From: Peptoniphilus lacydonensis
Lineage (GTDB): Bacteria; Bacillota; Clostridia; Tissierellales; Peptoniphilaceae
Direction of reading: 5' to 3'
NCBI RefSeq assembly: GCF_900106515.1
Contig: NZ_FNWF01000003.1
Span: 1,054,001-1,118,000, forward strand
Length of the DNA stretch: 64,000 nucleotides
Below, piece after piece: positions 34,897 to 42,970 of this stretch (position 1 is the first letter of the stretch; the number at the start of each line of letters is the position of its first letter). The position numbers were made by a program, and so were the translations under genes. Below the pieces are notes generated by a model. It was not told where the DNA came from, ran no database searches, and saw nothing but the letters and a program-made list of their open reading frames with translations.

Positions 34897-34914
34897 ATGT
34901 TAATTAAATAACAT
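34897..34914. promoter_or_regulatory. Rex-like redox operator before bcd-etfBA
   Basis: ATGTTAATTAAATAACAT. Compared with the Rex consensus TTGTTAA-N4-TTAACAA, 11 of 14 fixed positions match. It sits just downstream of the predicted transcription start, where binding would block transcription. Known Rex targets in clostridia include crt-bcd-etf operons; no rex gene is in the window. Confidence 0.55.
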
Positions 34915-34944
34915 TCTTTAGAATAATTGTTAGGGGGATTTTAA

Positions 34945-36087
34945 ATGGATTTTAGAATGGACAAGGAACATCTATTGTTACAACAAATGTATCGTGCATT
35001 TGCTGAAACTGAAGTAGAACCTGTTGCTGCTGATGTTGATGCAACAGAAGAAGTTCCTATGGAAAATGTTAAAAAAATGGCCAAATATGGTTTCTTCGGA
35101 ATACCATTTCCAAAAGAATATGGTGGACAAGGTGCAGATTATTTAGCTTATTCAATGGCAGTTGAAGAACTTTCAAAAAAATGTGCAACTACTGGTGTAA
35201 TTGTATCTGCTCACACTTCACTTTGTTGTGCTCCAATTTATGAAAATGGTACAGAAGAACAAAAGAAAAAATATTTACCAGATTTATTAGCAGGTAAAAA
35301 GATTGGTGCCTTTGGACTTACTGAACCAGGTGCTGGTACTGATGCAAGTGGACAAAGAACAACTGCTGTACTTGATGGTGATGAATATGTACTTAATGGT
35401 TCTAAGATTTTTATAACAAATGCAGGATTTGCTGATGTATTTGTTATAATTGCAATGACTGACAGAACTAAAGGAACAAGAGGAATTTCTGCTTTCATAG
35501 TTGAAAGAGGAACTCCAGGATTTACTGTTGGTGAACCAGAAGATAAGATGGGTATTAGAGGATCTTCTACTTGCGAACTTATTTTTGAAGATTGTAGAAT
35601 ACCAAAGGAAAATCTTCTTGGAAGAGAAGGAAAAGGATTTGCGCTTGCAATGAAAACTCTTGATGGAGGAAGAATTGGTATTGCATCACAAGCTCTAGGT
35701 ATTGCTGAAGGTGCAATTGACGAAACTGTTAAATACACTTCTGAAAGAAAACAATTTGGAAGAAGAATTTCTCAATTCCAAAATACTCAATTTGAACTTG
35801 CAGATATGAAATCTACAGCAGAAGCAGCTCAACTTTTAGTTTATAGAGCAGCTGATGCAAAATACCATGGGGAAGCTTATGGACATTATGCAGCTATGGC
35901 TAAATTATTTGCAGCTGACGCAGCTAGCGATATAACTAGAAGATGTCTTCAATTATTCGGTGGTTATGGTTACACTCGTGACTATCCAATTGAAAGAATG
36001 ATGAGAGATGCTAAGATTACTGAAATTTATGAAGGTACATCTGAAGTAATGAAGATGGTTGTATCTGGCTGGATGGGCGTTAAATAA
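34945..36087 (+). CDS. bcd: Acyl-CoA dehydrogenase, butyryl-CoA dehydrogenase type
   Basis: FAD enzyme of 380 residues that reduces crotonyl-CoA to butyryl-CoA; adjacency to etfB and etfA indicates the electron-bifurcating Bcd-EtfAB complex. Recognisable segments are FGLTEPGAGTDASGQRTTA (about 131-149), KMGIRGSSTCEL, and the C-terminal QLFGGYGYTRDYPIERMMRDAKITEIYEGTSE with the catalytic Glu near 367. TAGGGGGATTTTAA precedes the ATG. The usual companions crt, hbd and thl are not in the operon. Confidence 0.95.
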   Translation: MDFRMDKEHLLLQQMYRAFAETEVEPVAADVDATEEVPMENVKKMAKYGFFGIPFPKEYGGQGADYLAYSMAVEELSKKCATTGVIVSAHTSLCCAPIYENGTEEQKKKYLPDLLAGKKIGAFGLTEPGAGTDASGQRTTAVLDGDEYVLNGSKIFITNAGFADVFVIIAMTDRTKGTRGISAFIVERGTPGFTVGEPEDKMGIRGSSTCELIFEDCRIPKENLLGREGKGFALAMKTLDGGRIGIASQALGIAEGAIDETVKYTSERKQFGRRISQFQNTQFELADMKSTAEAAQLLVYRAADAKYHGEAYGHYAAMAKLFAADAASDITRRCLQLFGGYGYTRDYPIERMMRDAKITEIYEGTSEVMKMVVSGWMGVK

Positions 36088-36105
36088 TCGGAAGGAGTAT
36101 TATAG

Positions 36106-36906
36106 ATGAATATATTAGTATGTATTAAACAAGTACCTGACACTAATGAAGTTAGACTTGACCCTGTTACAAACACTCTTATTAGAGAAGGTGTTCCAAG
36201 TATAATTAACCCTGATGATAAATCAGGTCTTGAAATTGCTCTAAGACTTAAAGATGAAAATCCTGATGATGTGAAAGTAACTGTAGTATCAATGGGACCT
36301 CCACAAGCTGAAATGGCATTAAGAGAAGCACTTGCAATGGGAGCAGACGAAGCAATTCTTGTAAGTGATAGAGCTTTTGGTGGAGCTGATACTTGGGCAA
36401 CTTCATGCACAATTACTGCTGCTTTACAACATATTGATTTTGATATTGTTGTTTGTGGTAGACAAGCAATTGATGGAGATACTGCACAAGTTGGACCACA
36501 AATTGCAGAACATCTTGGAGTTCCACAAGTTTCTTATGTTGAAGAACTAAAACTTGACGGCGATAAGAAAGGTGTTACTGTAAAAAGACAATTTGAAGAC
36601 AGATATCACATTATAGATGTTAAATTCCCATGCTTAATTACTGCTATTGCAGAATTAGCTGAACCTAGATATATGACAATTGGTAAGGTTTTTGAAGCTT
36701 ATCAAAAAGAAATCAAAGTTTGGGGACTTGAAGATATTAAAGACAAGTTAGATATGGCAAACATAGGACTCAAGGGATCACCTACAAAAGTTAAAAAATC
36801 TTTCCCTAAACAAGGTAAAGGTAAAGGAGTTCTTTTAACAGACCTTACTGCAGATGAAGCAGCTCAAGCTATCGTTGCTAAACTTCAAGAAAAGTATATT
36901 ATCTAA
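36106..36906 (+). CDS. etfB: Electron transfer flavoprotein beta subunit
   Basis: The 266 residues begin MNILVCIKQVPDTNEVRLDP, a clear EtfB start. The nucleotide-binding CGRQAIDGDTAQVGPQIAEHLG is near 123-144 and the 'VKRQFED' and EPRYMTI segments are typical of the bifurcating clostridial Etf. With EtfA it couples NADH oxidation to crotonyl-CoA and ferredoxin reduction. It follows bcd by 18 bases with GGAAGGAGTA as binding site. Confidence 0.96.
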   Translation: MNILVCIKQVPDTNEVRLDPVTNTLIREGVPSIINPDDKSGLEIALRLKDENPDDVKVTVVSMGPPQAEMALREALAMGADEAILVSDRAFGGADTWATSCTITAALQHIDFDIVVCGRQAIDGDTAQVGPQIAEHLGVPQVSYVEELKLDGDKKGVTVKRQFEDRYHIIDVKFPCLITAIAELAEPRYMTIGKVFEAYQKEIKVWGLEDIKDKLDMANIGLKGSPTKVKKSFPKQGKGKGVLLTDLTADEAAQAIVAKLQEKYII

Positions 36907-36920
36907 TTGGGGGTTTAAAA

Positions 36921-37928
36921 ATGAGTAAAGATGTATTTGTATTTATAGAACAAAGAGATAATCAACTTGAAAAAGTTGGAATAGAACTTTTAGGAAAGGC
37001 AAGAGAACTTGCCGATGCTCTAGGACAAAATGTTGTTGCAATGTTACTTGGCGAAAAAGTAAAAGATCATGCAGAAATTCTTATAAAACACGGAGCAGAT
37101 AAAGTTATTGTAGTAGAAGATGAAATGCTTAAAGAATATGTTACAGAACCATATGCAAAAGCAATTACACAAATCATAAAAGAAAAAGATCCTGAAATCG
37201 TAATTTACGGTGCGTCATCAATAGGTCGTGACCTTGCTCCAAGACTTGCAGCAAGAATTCACACAGGACTTACTGCTGACTGTACAAAACTTGAAATAGA
37301 TGAAGAATCTAAAAACCTAATGATGACAAGACCTGCTTTTGGTGGTAATCTAATGGCAACAATTCTTTGCGAAGACTTTAGACCACAAATGGCAACAGTT
37401 AGACCAGGAGTTATGCAAGCACTTGATTCTGATGGTTCAAGAAAAGGTGAAATTGAAGAATTTAAAGTTGAATTTGATGACTCTGATATGAATGTAGAAA
37501 TAAAAGAAATTTCTAAACAAGAATCTCAAAAGAAAGATATTACAGAAGCAAAAATCTTAGTATCAGGTGGACGTGGAATTGGTGGACCAGAAGGATTTAA
37601 ACCACTTCAAGAACTTGCTGATACATTGGAAGCAGAAATTTCTGCATCAAGAGCATCAGTTGACTCTGGTTGGATTACAAAAGATCACCAAGTTGGACAA
37701 ACTGGGAAAACTGTAAGACCAGAACTTTATTTTGCAATGGGTATCTCTGGAGCAATCCAACACGTTGCAGGTATGGAAGATTCTGATCTTATCATAGCAG
37801 TTAATAAAGACCCAGAAGCAGCAATTTTTGAAATAGCTGATCTTGGTGTAGTTGGTGATATTAACGCAGTTGTTCCAAAATTAATTGAATCAATTGAAAG
37901 AGAAAAGAAAATTAAAGCTGAAATTTAA
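36921..37928 (+). CDS. etfA: Electron transfer flavoprotein alpha subunit
   Basis: A 335-residue EtfA with the alpha/beta N-terminal half and the FAD-binding C-terminal signature LYFAMGISGAIQHVAGMEDSDLIIAVNKDPEAAIFEIADLGVVGD, seen as YFAMGISGAIQH (about 270-281) and NKDPEAAIFEIADLG. Earlier, LVSGGRGIGGPEGFKPLQELA near 212-232 is typical. GGGGGTTTAAAA precedes the ATG. Last gene of bcd-etfBA; a terminator follows. Confidence 0.96.
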   Translation: MSKDVFVFIEQRDNQLEKVGIELLGKARELADALGQNVVAMLLGEKVKDHAEILIKHGADKVIVVEDEMLKEYVTEPYAKAITQIIKEKDPEIVIYGASSIGRDLAPRLAARIHTGLTADCTKLEIDEESKNLMMTRPAFGGNLMATILCEDFRPQMATVRPGVMQALDSDGSRKGEIEEFKVEFDDSDMNVEIKEISKQESQKKDITEAKILVSGGRGIGGPEGFKPLQELADTLEAEISASRASVDSGWITKDHQVGQTGKTVRPELYFAMGISGAIQHVAGMEDSDLIIAVNKDPEAAIFEIADLGVVGDINAVVPKLIESIEREKKIKAEI

Positions 37929-37952
37929 TTTTCTTTTAAAAATTGTAAATTT

Positions 37953-37990
37953 TTGAGAGGTTGCATTTGTTTGTGACCTCTTTTTATTTT
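37953..37990 (+). terminator. Terminator of bcd-etfBA
   Basis: AGAGGT pairs with ACCTCT across a 14-base loop, followed by TTTTTATTTTT. Confidence 0.75.
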
Positions 37991-38057
37991 TAATAAAATG
38001 TGAAAAAATTTAGTCGTGTTAAAGTGAATTTTAAAAATAATTGGTATGAATCCTCTA

Positions 38058-38087
38058 TTGTAAAGAGATATCTCTAAATGGTATCAT
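38058..38087 (+). promoter_or_regulatory. apbE promoter with central palindrome
   Basis: TTGTAA (38058-38063), 18 bases, TATCAT (38082-38087). The spacer contains AGAGATATCTCT (38064-38075), a perfect 12-base palindrome in a repressor position. Confidence 0.5.
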
Positions 38088-38102
38088 GTAAGAGGTGATA
38101 TT

Positions 38103-39245
38103 ATGAGGAAAAACTTTTTAATTGTGATTATGTGTAGCATTTTAATTTTTACAGGTTGCAATAAAAACAATAATCAGAAAATTAAAAATGGAAATAATGT
38201 AAATATTAGTAGTAATAATGCTAAAGATAGTGGGTCTAAAGTTTCTGGGAATATTGAAAAATATGATTTGGAATTTTATGAAACTTTTGACACTGTTGTA
38301 GATGTTGCAATTTATTCTGATGATAAAGATTTCGCAGAGAAGAATTTGCAATATACTAAAAAGAGATTTGAAGAACTTCACAAACTTTTTGATAATTATA
38401 AAAACTATGAGGGGATAACAAATGTAAAAACTATAAATGACAATTCTGGTATTAAGGGTGTTGTAGTTGGTGATGTTTTATTTAATTTAATAAAGAATTC
38501 TATTGATGATAATAATATTATTTCACACAATACAGATGTTGCTATCGGACCAGTGACTGAACTTTGGAATAGTTATAGAGAATTATATGAAAGTGGAAAA
38601 ACTGCTTCTGAAGTGAAAGAAATAAAGGGATCTACTCTTCCAAAGAATAGTGAATTAGAAAGATTGCGTGCTCTTACAAATATTAATAATATAAAGCTTA
38701 ATGAAGAAAAAAAAGAAGTTTATCTCGAAAAAGAGGGTATGAAGCTCGATCTTGGTGCTACTGCTAAGGGTTATGCAACTGAAATTGTGGCAAAAGAATT
38801 GGAAGAAAGAGGAGTTACTTCTGGGATAATATCTGCTGGGGGAAATGTTAGGATAATAGGAAGTCCTGGAGATGGACGTGAATTTTTTAGTATTGGAATT
38901 CAAAATCCTGATTTAGAAAATGAAAATTCTATTCTTCTAACGATGAAGTTAAAGGATACTTCTGCTGTCACAAGTGGTGATTATCAAAGATATTTTGAAG
39001 TTGATGGAACTAGGTATTGCCATATTATAGATCCGGATACTTTAAAACCATCTAGGAGATTAAAGTCAGTTACGGTTATAAATAAAGATTCGGGATTGTG
39101 TGATTTTTTGTCAACAGCTGCTTTTAATTCTTCCAATGAAGAAATAGAAAGTTTGGCAAAAAAAACTAATTCAGCAATTATTTGGGTAGATGAAAATATG
39201 AAATTGAATTACACTGACAGTGCCAAGGAATATATTAAAGACTAG
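38103..39245 (+). CDS. apbE: FAD:protein FMN transferase (ApbE), lipoprotein
   Basis: Attaches FMN covalently to threonine of partner proteins such as RnfD, RnfG or NqrB/C subunits. It has 380 residues, a type II signal peptide with FTGC lipobox (Cys near 19), an Asn-rich linker, and the ApbE domain: EFYETFDTVVDVAIY near 58-72, LDLGATAKGYATEIVAKELEERGV near 215-238, ISAGGNVRIIGSPGDG near 243-258, and SAVTSGDYQRYF and HIIDPDTLKPS near 279-315. AAGAGGTGATATT precedes the ATG. It leads a three-gene operon with a membrane protein and a PgpA-like gene. Confidence 0.94.
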   Translation: MRKNFLIVIMCSILIFTGCNKNNNQKIKNGNNVNISSNNAKDSGSKVSGNIEKYDLEFYETFDTVVDVAIYSDDKDFAEKNLQYTKKRFEELHKLFDNYKNYEGITNVKTINDNSGIKGVVVGDVLFNLIKNSIDDNNIISHNTDVAIGPVTELWNSYRELYESGKTASEVKEIKGSTLPKNSELERLRALTNINNIKLNEEKKEVYLEKEGMKLDLGATAKGYATEIVAKELEERGVTSGIISAGGNVRIIGSPGDGREFFSIGIQNPDLENENSILLTMKLKDTSAVTSGDYQRYFEVDGTRYCHIIDPDTLKPSRRLKSVTVINKDSGLCDFLSTAAFNSSNEEIESLAKKTNSAIIWVDENMKLNYTDSAKEYIKD

Positions 39246-39253
39246 GGGTTGAC

Positions 39254-39760
39254 ATGAGGAATAACACACGAGGTTTAATTTTTCACATTTTGATAGTTTT
39301 TATAACTTTTCTTTTGGCAGCTCTCATAAATTTAAGTGATTCTGTTAGAAGATTGGTTTATGGAAATATTTTTTTCAAACTAATTGTAGTAGCTGTAATT
39401 TTTGTTTTGTATTTTAATTTTGGAAAATTACTTTCTAAGAGAAATGCAAAAAGTTTGGATTTTTTTGCTGGCAATTTAATTATTTTAATTGGTCTTATAT
39501 TGTTTGGACTTGGATTTTTGGGACTTGGGACAAAAATTTTCAGCACTTCTGTGGGTGGAAGTTATTGGAAGTTTCCCCTTGAGTTTTTTCTTATGCCAGA
39601 AGTTTATTCAATAAAAGTTTTGGGAATTAAGTACAATGGATTTAGTCTTTTAGTAGCTGCACTTATACCTGGTATTATTTATGGCTTTAGCATAAAAATT
39701 TCCAGAGCAAAAATTATTAGAAGAAGTAGAGTTAGAAGTAGAAGAAGAAATATTAAATAG
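39254..39760 (+). CDS. Membrane protein with arginine-rich tail
   Basis: The 168 residues have four likely membrane helices (about 8-24, 37-56, 68-90 and 130-146) and a highly basic C-terminus (RRSRVRSRRRNIK). No family is recognised. The helices surround a loop with GVGGSYWKFPLEFFLMPE-like residues. GGGGTTGAC lies before the ATG, 8 bases after the apbE stop. Function unknown; the basic tail may bind nucleic acid or acidic lipid. Confidence 0.7.
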   Translation: MRNNTRGLIFHILIVFITFLLAALINLSDSVRRLVYGNIFFKLIVVAVIFVLYFNFGKLLSKRNAKSLDFFAGNLIILIGLILFGLGFLGLGTKIFSTSVGGSYWKFPLEFFLMPEVYSIKVLGIKYNGFSLLVAALIPGIIYGFSIKISRAKIIRRSRVRSRRRNIK

Positions 39761-39768
39761 GAGGATTT

Positions 39769-40275
39769 GTGAAGGGAAGTATTTATAAATACGATAGTGA
39801 AGAGCTTTATAATGAAACTGTAAAAAGACTCGAAGATTTTGGAGTTGAATTAATTGAAATAGCAAAACTTGTTCAAGTTCTTCAAGGGGAGTATATTGAA
39901 AATTTGAGTTTGGAAAGATGCCTTGAAAGTGTTGAGAGCGTAATTAGAAAAAGAGAAGCAATTCATGCAATACTTACAGGACTTGCCTTAGATGATTTGG
40001 CAAATGAAGGAAAGCTTCCAGAGCCTATCCAATCAATTATATATGATGATGAAGGGCTTTATGGAGTTGATGAAATTTTAACTCTTGGCATTATAAATAT
40101 GTATGGAACCATTGGGCTTACAAATTTTGGGTATCTTGATAAGAAAAAAATTGGAATTATAAAAGATTTAGATGAAAAGAAAAAGGAAGAAAGAGTTACT
40201 ACTTTTGCAGATGATTTAGTGGCAGCAATAGCTGCAGCGGCATCTGCAAGAATAGCACATCAAAATAGAAAATAA
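39769..40275 (+). CDS. Phosphatidylglycerophosphatase A-family protein (YutG-like)
   Basis: A 168-residue soluble member of the PgpA family as found in Gram-positives (B. subtilis YutG). The diagnostic HAILTGLALDDLANEG (about 62-77), YDDEGLYGVDEILTLGIINMYGTIGLTNFGYLDK with its acidic cluster, and TTFADDLVAAIAAAASARIAH (about 144-164) are clear. It has no membrane helices, unlike E. coli PgpA. The GTG start is preceded by AGGAGGATTT. Role likely in phospholipid or another phosphatase step. Confidence 0.82.
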   Translation: MKGSIYKYDSEELYNETVKRLEDFGVELIEIAKLVQVLQGEYIENLSLERCLESVESVIRKREAIHAILTGLALDDLANEGKLPEPIQSIIYDDEGLYGVDEILTLGIINMYGTIGLTNFGYLDKKKIGIIKDLDEKKKEERVTTFADDLVAAIAAAASARIAHQNRK

Positions 40276-40280
40276 ATTAA

Positions 40281-40925
40281 CTATAAAATGCGGAAGGTTT
40301 TGTTGTCGTAGTCAATAAGACCTTCCTTTTTCAGTTTTGAAAGTTCTCTTGAAAGAGAAGAACGATTTAAATTTAAAAATTGTGCAAGTTCTGTAATATT
40401 AAAGTCAATTGTGAAATATTTTGAATGATTCTTTCTAGATTCATTAGATAGAAAGTATAAAATTTTTGCTCGAGTAGATGGAAGAGATAATAGATTTAAT
40501 TTGTCGCGCATAAATAAATTTTTATTTGCCAAGATTTTTATTAAATTGTCGTTGACTTTTTCTTTTGAAATTGATGAACTTTCTTTAAAGGAATTGTAGT
40601 CAAAGAAAATCACTTCTGTATACACAGTGCTTTCAACAGAAAGAGGAATTTCTTCTATATTTTGTATAAGTACTGATTCTGCAAAAAGTGCTGGTGCAGA
40701 TAATTTTGAAAGTATAGTTTTATTGCCAAAGTCATCATCAATTGCAAGTTCAATTTGACCACTTAATAGAATTCCAAAATTATTAATTTTGTCCCCAACG
40801 TTAAATATTGTAGTTCTGCTTGGATAATATTTTATATCAGACATAAATTTTTTAATTTCATTTAATTCACAATCATTTAGATTTTTAAATAACTCAATAT
40901 TTTTCAATGCTTTTAGAATTTCCAT
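40281..40925 (-). CDS. Crp/Fnr-family transcriptional regulator
   Basis: A 214-residue protein: N-terminal cyclic-nucleotide-binding-like beta-roll (about 15-130, with GDKINNFGILLSGQIELAI) and C-terminal winged helix (FNITELAQFLNLNRSSLSRELSKLKKEGLI, about 172-201). Cys residues typical of Fnr [4Fe-4S] sensors are not clustered at the N-terminus, so the ligand is unclear. It is divergent from the hydrogenase pair and may regulate it. CACCTC on the plus strand before the start is the GAGGTG binding site. Confidence 0.87.
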   Translation of the reverse strand: MEILKALKNIELFKNLNDCELNEIKKFMSDIKYYPSRTTIFNVGDKINNFGILLSGQIELAIDDDFGNKTILSKLSAPALFAESVLIQNIEEIPLSVESTVYTEVIFFDYNSFKESSSISKEKVNDNLIKILANKNLFMRDKLNLLSLPSTRAKILYFLSNESRKNHSKYFTIDFNITELAQFLNLNRSSLSRELSKLKKEGLIDYDNKTFRIL

Positions 40926-41000
40926 TCAACACCTCATTTATATTGTAACATTAATTAATAGAATTATTTAAATTAATTATAATGAAGATTGAAGAACAAA

Positions 41001-41018
41001 TTGTTAAATGTTAAACTA
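41001..41018. promoter_or_regulatory. Rex-like operator before the hydrogenase operon
   Basis: TTGTTAAATGTTAAACTA. The first arm matches the Rex half-site TTGTTAA perfectly and the second matches TTAACAA at 5 of 7 positions, with the N4 spacing. It lies 33-50 bases before the 2Fe-2S gene. A site for the neighbouring Crp/Fnr regulator is the alternative. Confidence 0.5.
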
Positions 41019-41050
41019 TCATTAGGTTTAGTGAAGAAGAGGGAGGATAT

Positions 41051-41323
41051 ATGAAAGTTACTATTTGTATGGGTGCTAGATGTACCCTTATGGGGGCTAA
41101 CGCTATATACGATGCTGTGGAATATTTGCAAGAGCATTTATGTGGACCAGATTCAGAACTTTGCTCAGCTGAGAATTTAGAAATTGAGTTTGCACATTGT
41201 TTAGATTATTGCAAAATTCACAAAAATGAAGCATCACCTGTTGTAATTGTAGATGACGAGATAATGCTAAAAGCGACTGCTCAAGAAGTGAGTGCAAAAA
41301 TTATTAGCAAACTGAGAATTTGA
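41051..41323 (+). CDS. Thioredoxin-like [2Fe-2S] ferredoxin (NuoE C-terminal type)
   Basis: A 90-residue protein with four Cys in the thioredoxin-like ferredoxin pattern: ICMGARCTLMGA (Cys about 6 and 11) and HCLDYC (about 52 and 56). Such subunits accompany NADH- or ferredoxin-linked [FeFe]-hydrogenases. GGGAGGATAT precedes the ATG. The hydrogenase gene follows after 14 bases. It may feed or drain electrons from the hydrogenase. Confidence 0.85.
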   Translation: MKVTICMGARCTLMGANAIYDAVEYLQEHLCGPDSELCSAENLEIEFAHCLDYCKIHKNEASPVVIVDDEIMLKATAQEVSAKIISKLRI

Positions 41324-41337
41324 GATAGAGGGAAAAA

Positions 41338-42843
41338 ATGAAAGAAATTTATGGAACACTTGTTGACATAAGAAGAAAAGTTTTTGCAGAAGTTGCAAGA
41401 ATTGCTTATAATGATTTAGATATTTCTGCTCTTGAGGATTCCAGTTATAGAATTGTGCCTGGAGAAGTTGCAAAGTATAGAAATGATATATTTAGAGAAA
41501 GAGCAGTTGTAGATGAAAGGCTTAGACTTGCAATGGGCCTTGATGTTAGAGAGATAGGAGTTTTTAAAAAAGTTACTGATGGGTTTGATGAAGTTGATAT
41601 AGATACTAATGCTTATCAAAAACCACTTATAAATGTTATAAAATTTGGCTGTGAATCTTGCCCAACAAAATCTTTTTATACTACTGATAATTGTAGGAAA
41701 TGTATTGCGCATCCGTGTATAAATGTGTGCCCAGTAAATGCAATTTCAATGGGAAAAGATAGGACTATAATTGATAAAGAAAAATGTGTAAGATGTGGCA
41801 GATGTGAAGAAGCCTGCCCATATAATGCAATTGTAAAATATGAAAGACCATGTGCAGCTGCCTGTGGAGTAAATGCAATTTCATCAGATGAATATGGGAG
41901 GGCAGAAATAGACCATGATAAATGCGTGGCATGTGGAAGATGTATTGCAGAATGCCCTTTCGGAGCAATATCTGACAAAACACAAATTTTTCAACTTATA
42001 AAGGCAATTAAATCGGGCAAAAAAGTTTATGGAGCCATAGCACCTTCATACGTGGGACAATTTGGTGCAAACACAAGTGCTGAGCAAATAATAGAAGCCA
42101 TAAAACAACTTGGATTTGAAGATGTAATCGAAGTTGCACTTGGAGCAGACCTTACGACTCTTCACGAAGCAAAGGAATACCTAGAGAGAGTGCCAGAAGA
42201 CATACCTTTTATGGGTACAAGCTGTTGTTTTTCTTGGACTCTTATGATTAGAAATGAGTTCCCAGAATTTTTCGAGCAAGTTTCTGACTCTGGTTCTCCA
42301 ATGAGATATACTGCAAATCACATAAAAGAGCAAGACCCAGATGCGGTAGTTGTATTTATTGGACCTTGTACTTCAAAAAAATTAGAAGCAATTGACACTA
42401 AGGTTAAATCTGATGTAGACTTTGTGATTACTTTTGAAGAATTAATGGGAATGTTCGTAGCAAAGAATGTTGAACCTTCAGAAATAAAAGTTGAAGAAGA
42501 TGTTGAAGACGGCTCTGCGCTAGGTAGAGGATATCCAATTGCTGGTGGTGTTGCCCAGTCTGTTAAAGTCGTTGCAGAAGAACTTGATCCAGATAAAGAA
42601 ATTCACATCCAAGGGGCTCACACACTTTCTGAATGTATGAAGATGCTAAAAGTTGCCAAAGCAGGGAAGTTAGACGGGTATCTTTTAGAAGGTATGGCTT
42701 GCCCTGGGGGTTGTATAGCTGGAGTTGGTACTGTTGCATCTGTAAACAGAGTTAAAAAACAAATTGAAAAATTCAAAAAGGATTCAATTTATAAAACTCC
42801 TCTTGAAAATGAGAATATAGCAAAAGAAAGAGAAGTTTTATAA
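41338..42843 (+). CDS. Monomeric [FeFe]-hydrogenase with ferredoxin domains
   Basis: A 501-residue enzyme. The N-terminal ~215 residues carry Cys-rich [4Fe-4S] motifs, including CESCPTKSFYTTDNC, CVRCGRCEEACP and CVACGRCIAECP. The H-cluster domain shows L1 as GTSCCFSW (about 301-308; Phe where Pro is usual), L2 as GPCTSKKLE (about 345-353; Gly for the usual Met), and L3 as EGMACPGGCIAG (about 461-472) with all cluster cysteines. These match group B type hydrogenases rather than the classic C. pasteurianum type. It would evolve H2 from reduced ferredoxin made by Vor and Bcd-Etf. Maturation genes HydEFG are not in the window. Confidence 0.9.
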   Translation: MKEIYGTLVDIRRKVFAEVARIAYNDLDISALEDSSYRIVPGEVAKYRNDIFRERAVVDERLRLAMGLDVREIGVFKKVTDGFDEVDIDTNAYQKPLINVIKFGCESCPTKSFYTTDNCRKCIAHPCINVCPVNAISMGKDRTIIDKEKCVRCGRCEEACPYNAIVKYERPCAAACGVNAISSDEYGRAEIDHDKCVACGRCIAECPFGAISDKTQIFQLIKAIKSGKKVYGAIAPSYVGQFGANTSAEQIIEAIKQLGFEDVIEVALGADLTTLHEAKEYLERVPEDIPFMGTSCCFSWTLMIRNEFPEFFEQVSDSGSPMRYTANHIKEQDPDAVVVFIGPCTSKKLEAIDTKVKSDVDFVITFEELMGMFVAKNVEPSEIKVEEDVEDGSALGRGYPIAGGVAQSVKVVAEELDPDKEIHIQGAHTLSECMKMLKVAKAGKLDGYLLEGMACPGGCIAGVGTVASVNRVKKQIEKFKKDSIYKTPLENENIAKEREVL

Positions 42844-42883
42844 AAATAAAACTAATAAATTTATAAAAAATTCCCTATAAATA

Positions 42884-42912
42884 TTGACAAGAGAGGCTTT
42901 CTAGTCTAAAAT
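42884..42912 (+). promoter_or_regulatory. rplM-rpsI promoter
   Basis: TTGACA (42884-42889), exactly 17 bases, TAAAAT (42907-42912): near-consensus. The RNA would begin near 42919, just before the leader hairpin. Confidence 0.75.
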
Positions 42913-42921
42913 ATAGGTCAT

Positions 42922-42951
42922 GTTTAAAAAGCCCCGGAATAATTTTTAAAC
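42922..42951 (+). promoter_or_regulatory. Leader hairpin before rplM, possible L13 autoregulatory element
   Basis: GTTTAAAAA (42922-42930) pairs with TTTTTAAAC (42943-42951) around the loop GCCCCGGAATAA, at the very 5' end of the transcript and immediately before the TTG start's ribosome binding site. L13-binding leaders are known in Firmicutes; matching the Rfam model was not possible here. Confidence 0.5.
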
Positions 42952-42970
42952 TATTTAGGAGGAAAATTCA

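Larger units (their letters stand above)
34555..34944. other. Intergenic region before bcd-etfBA
   Basis: About 390 bases, very AT-rich. It holds the stress-protein terminator at the left, and the bcd promoter with a Rex-like operator at the right; the middle shows nothing recognisable. Confidence 0.7.
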
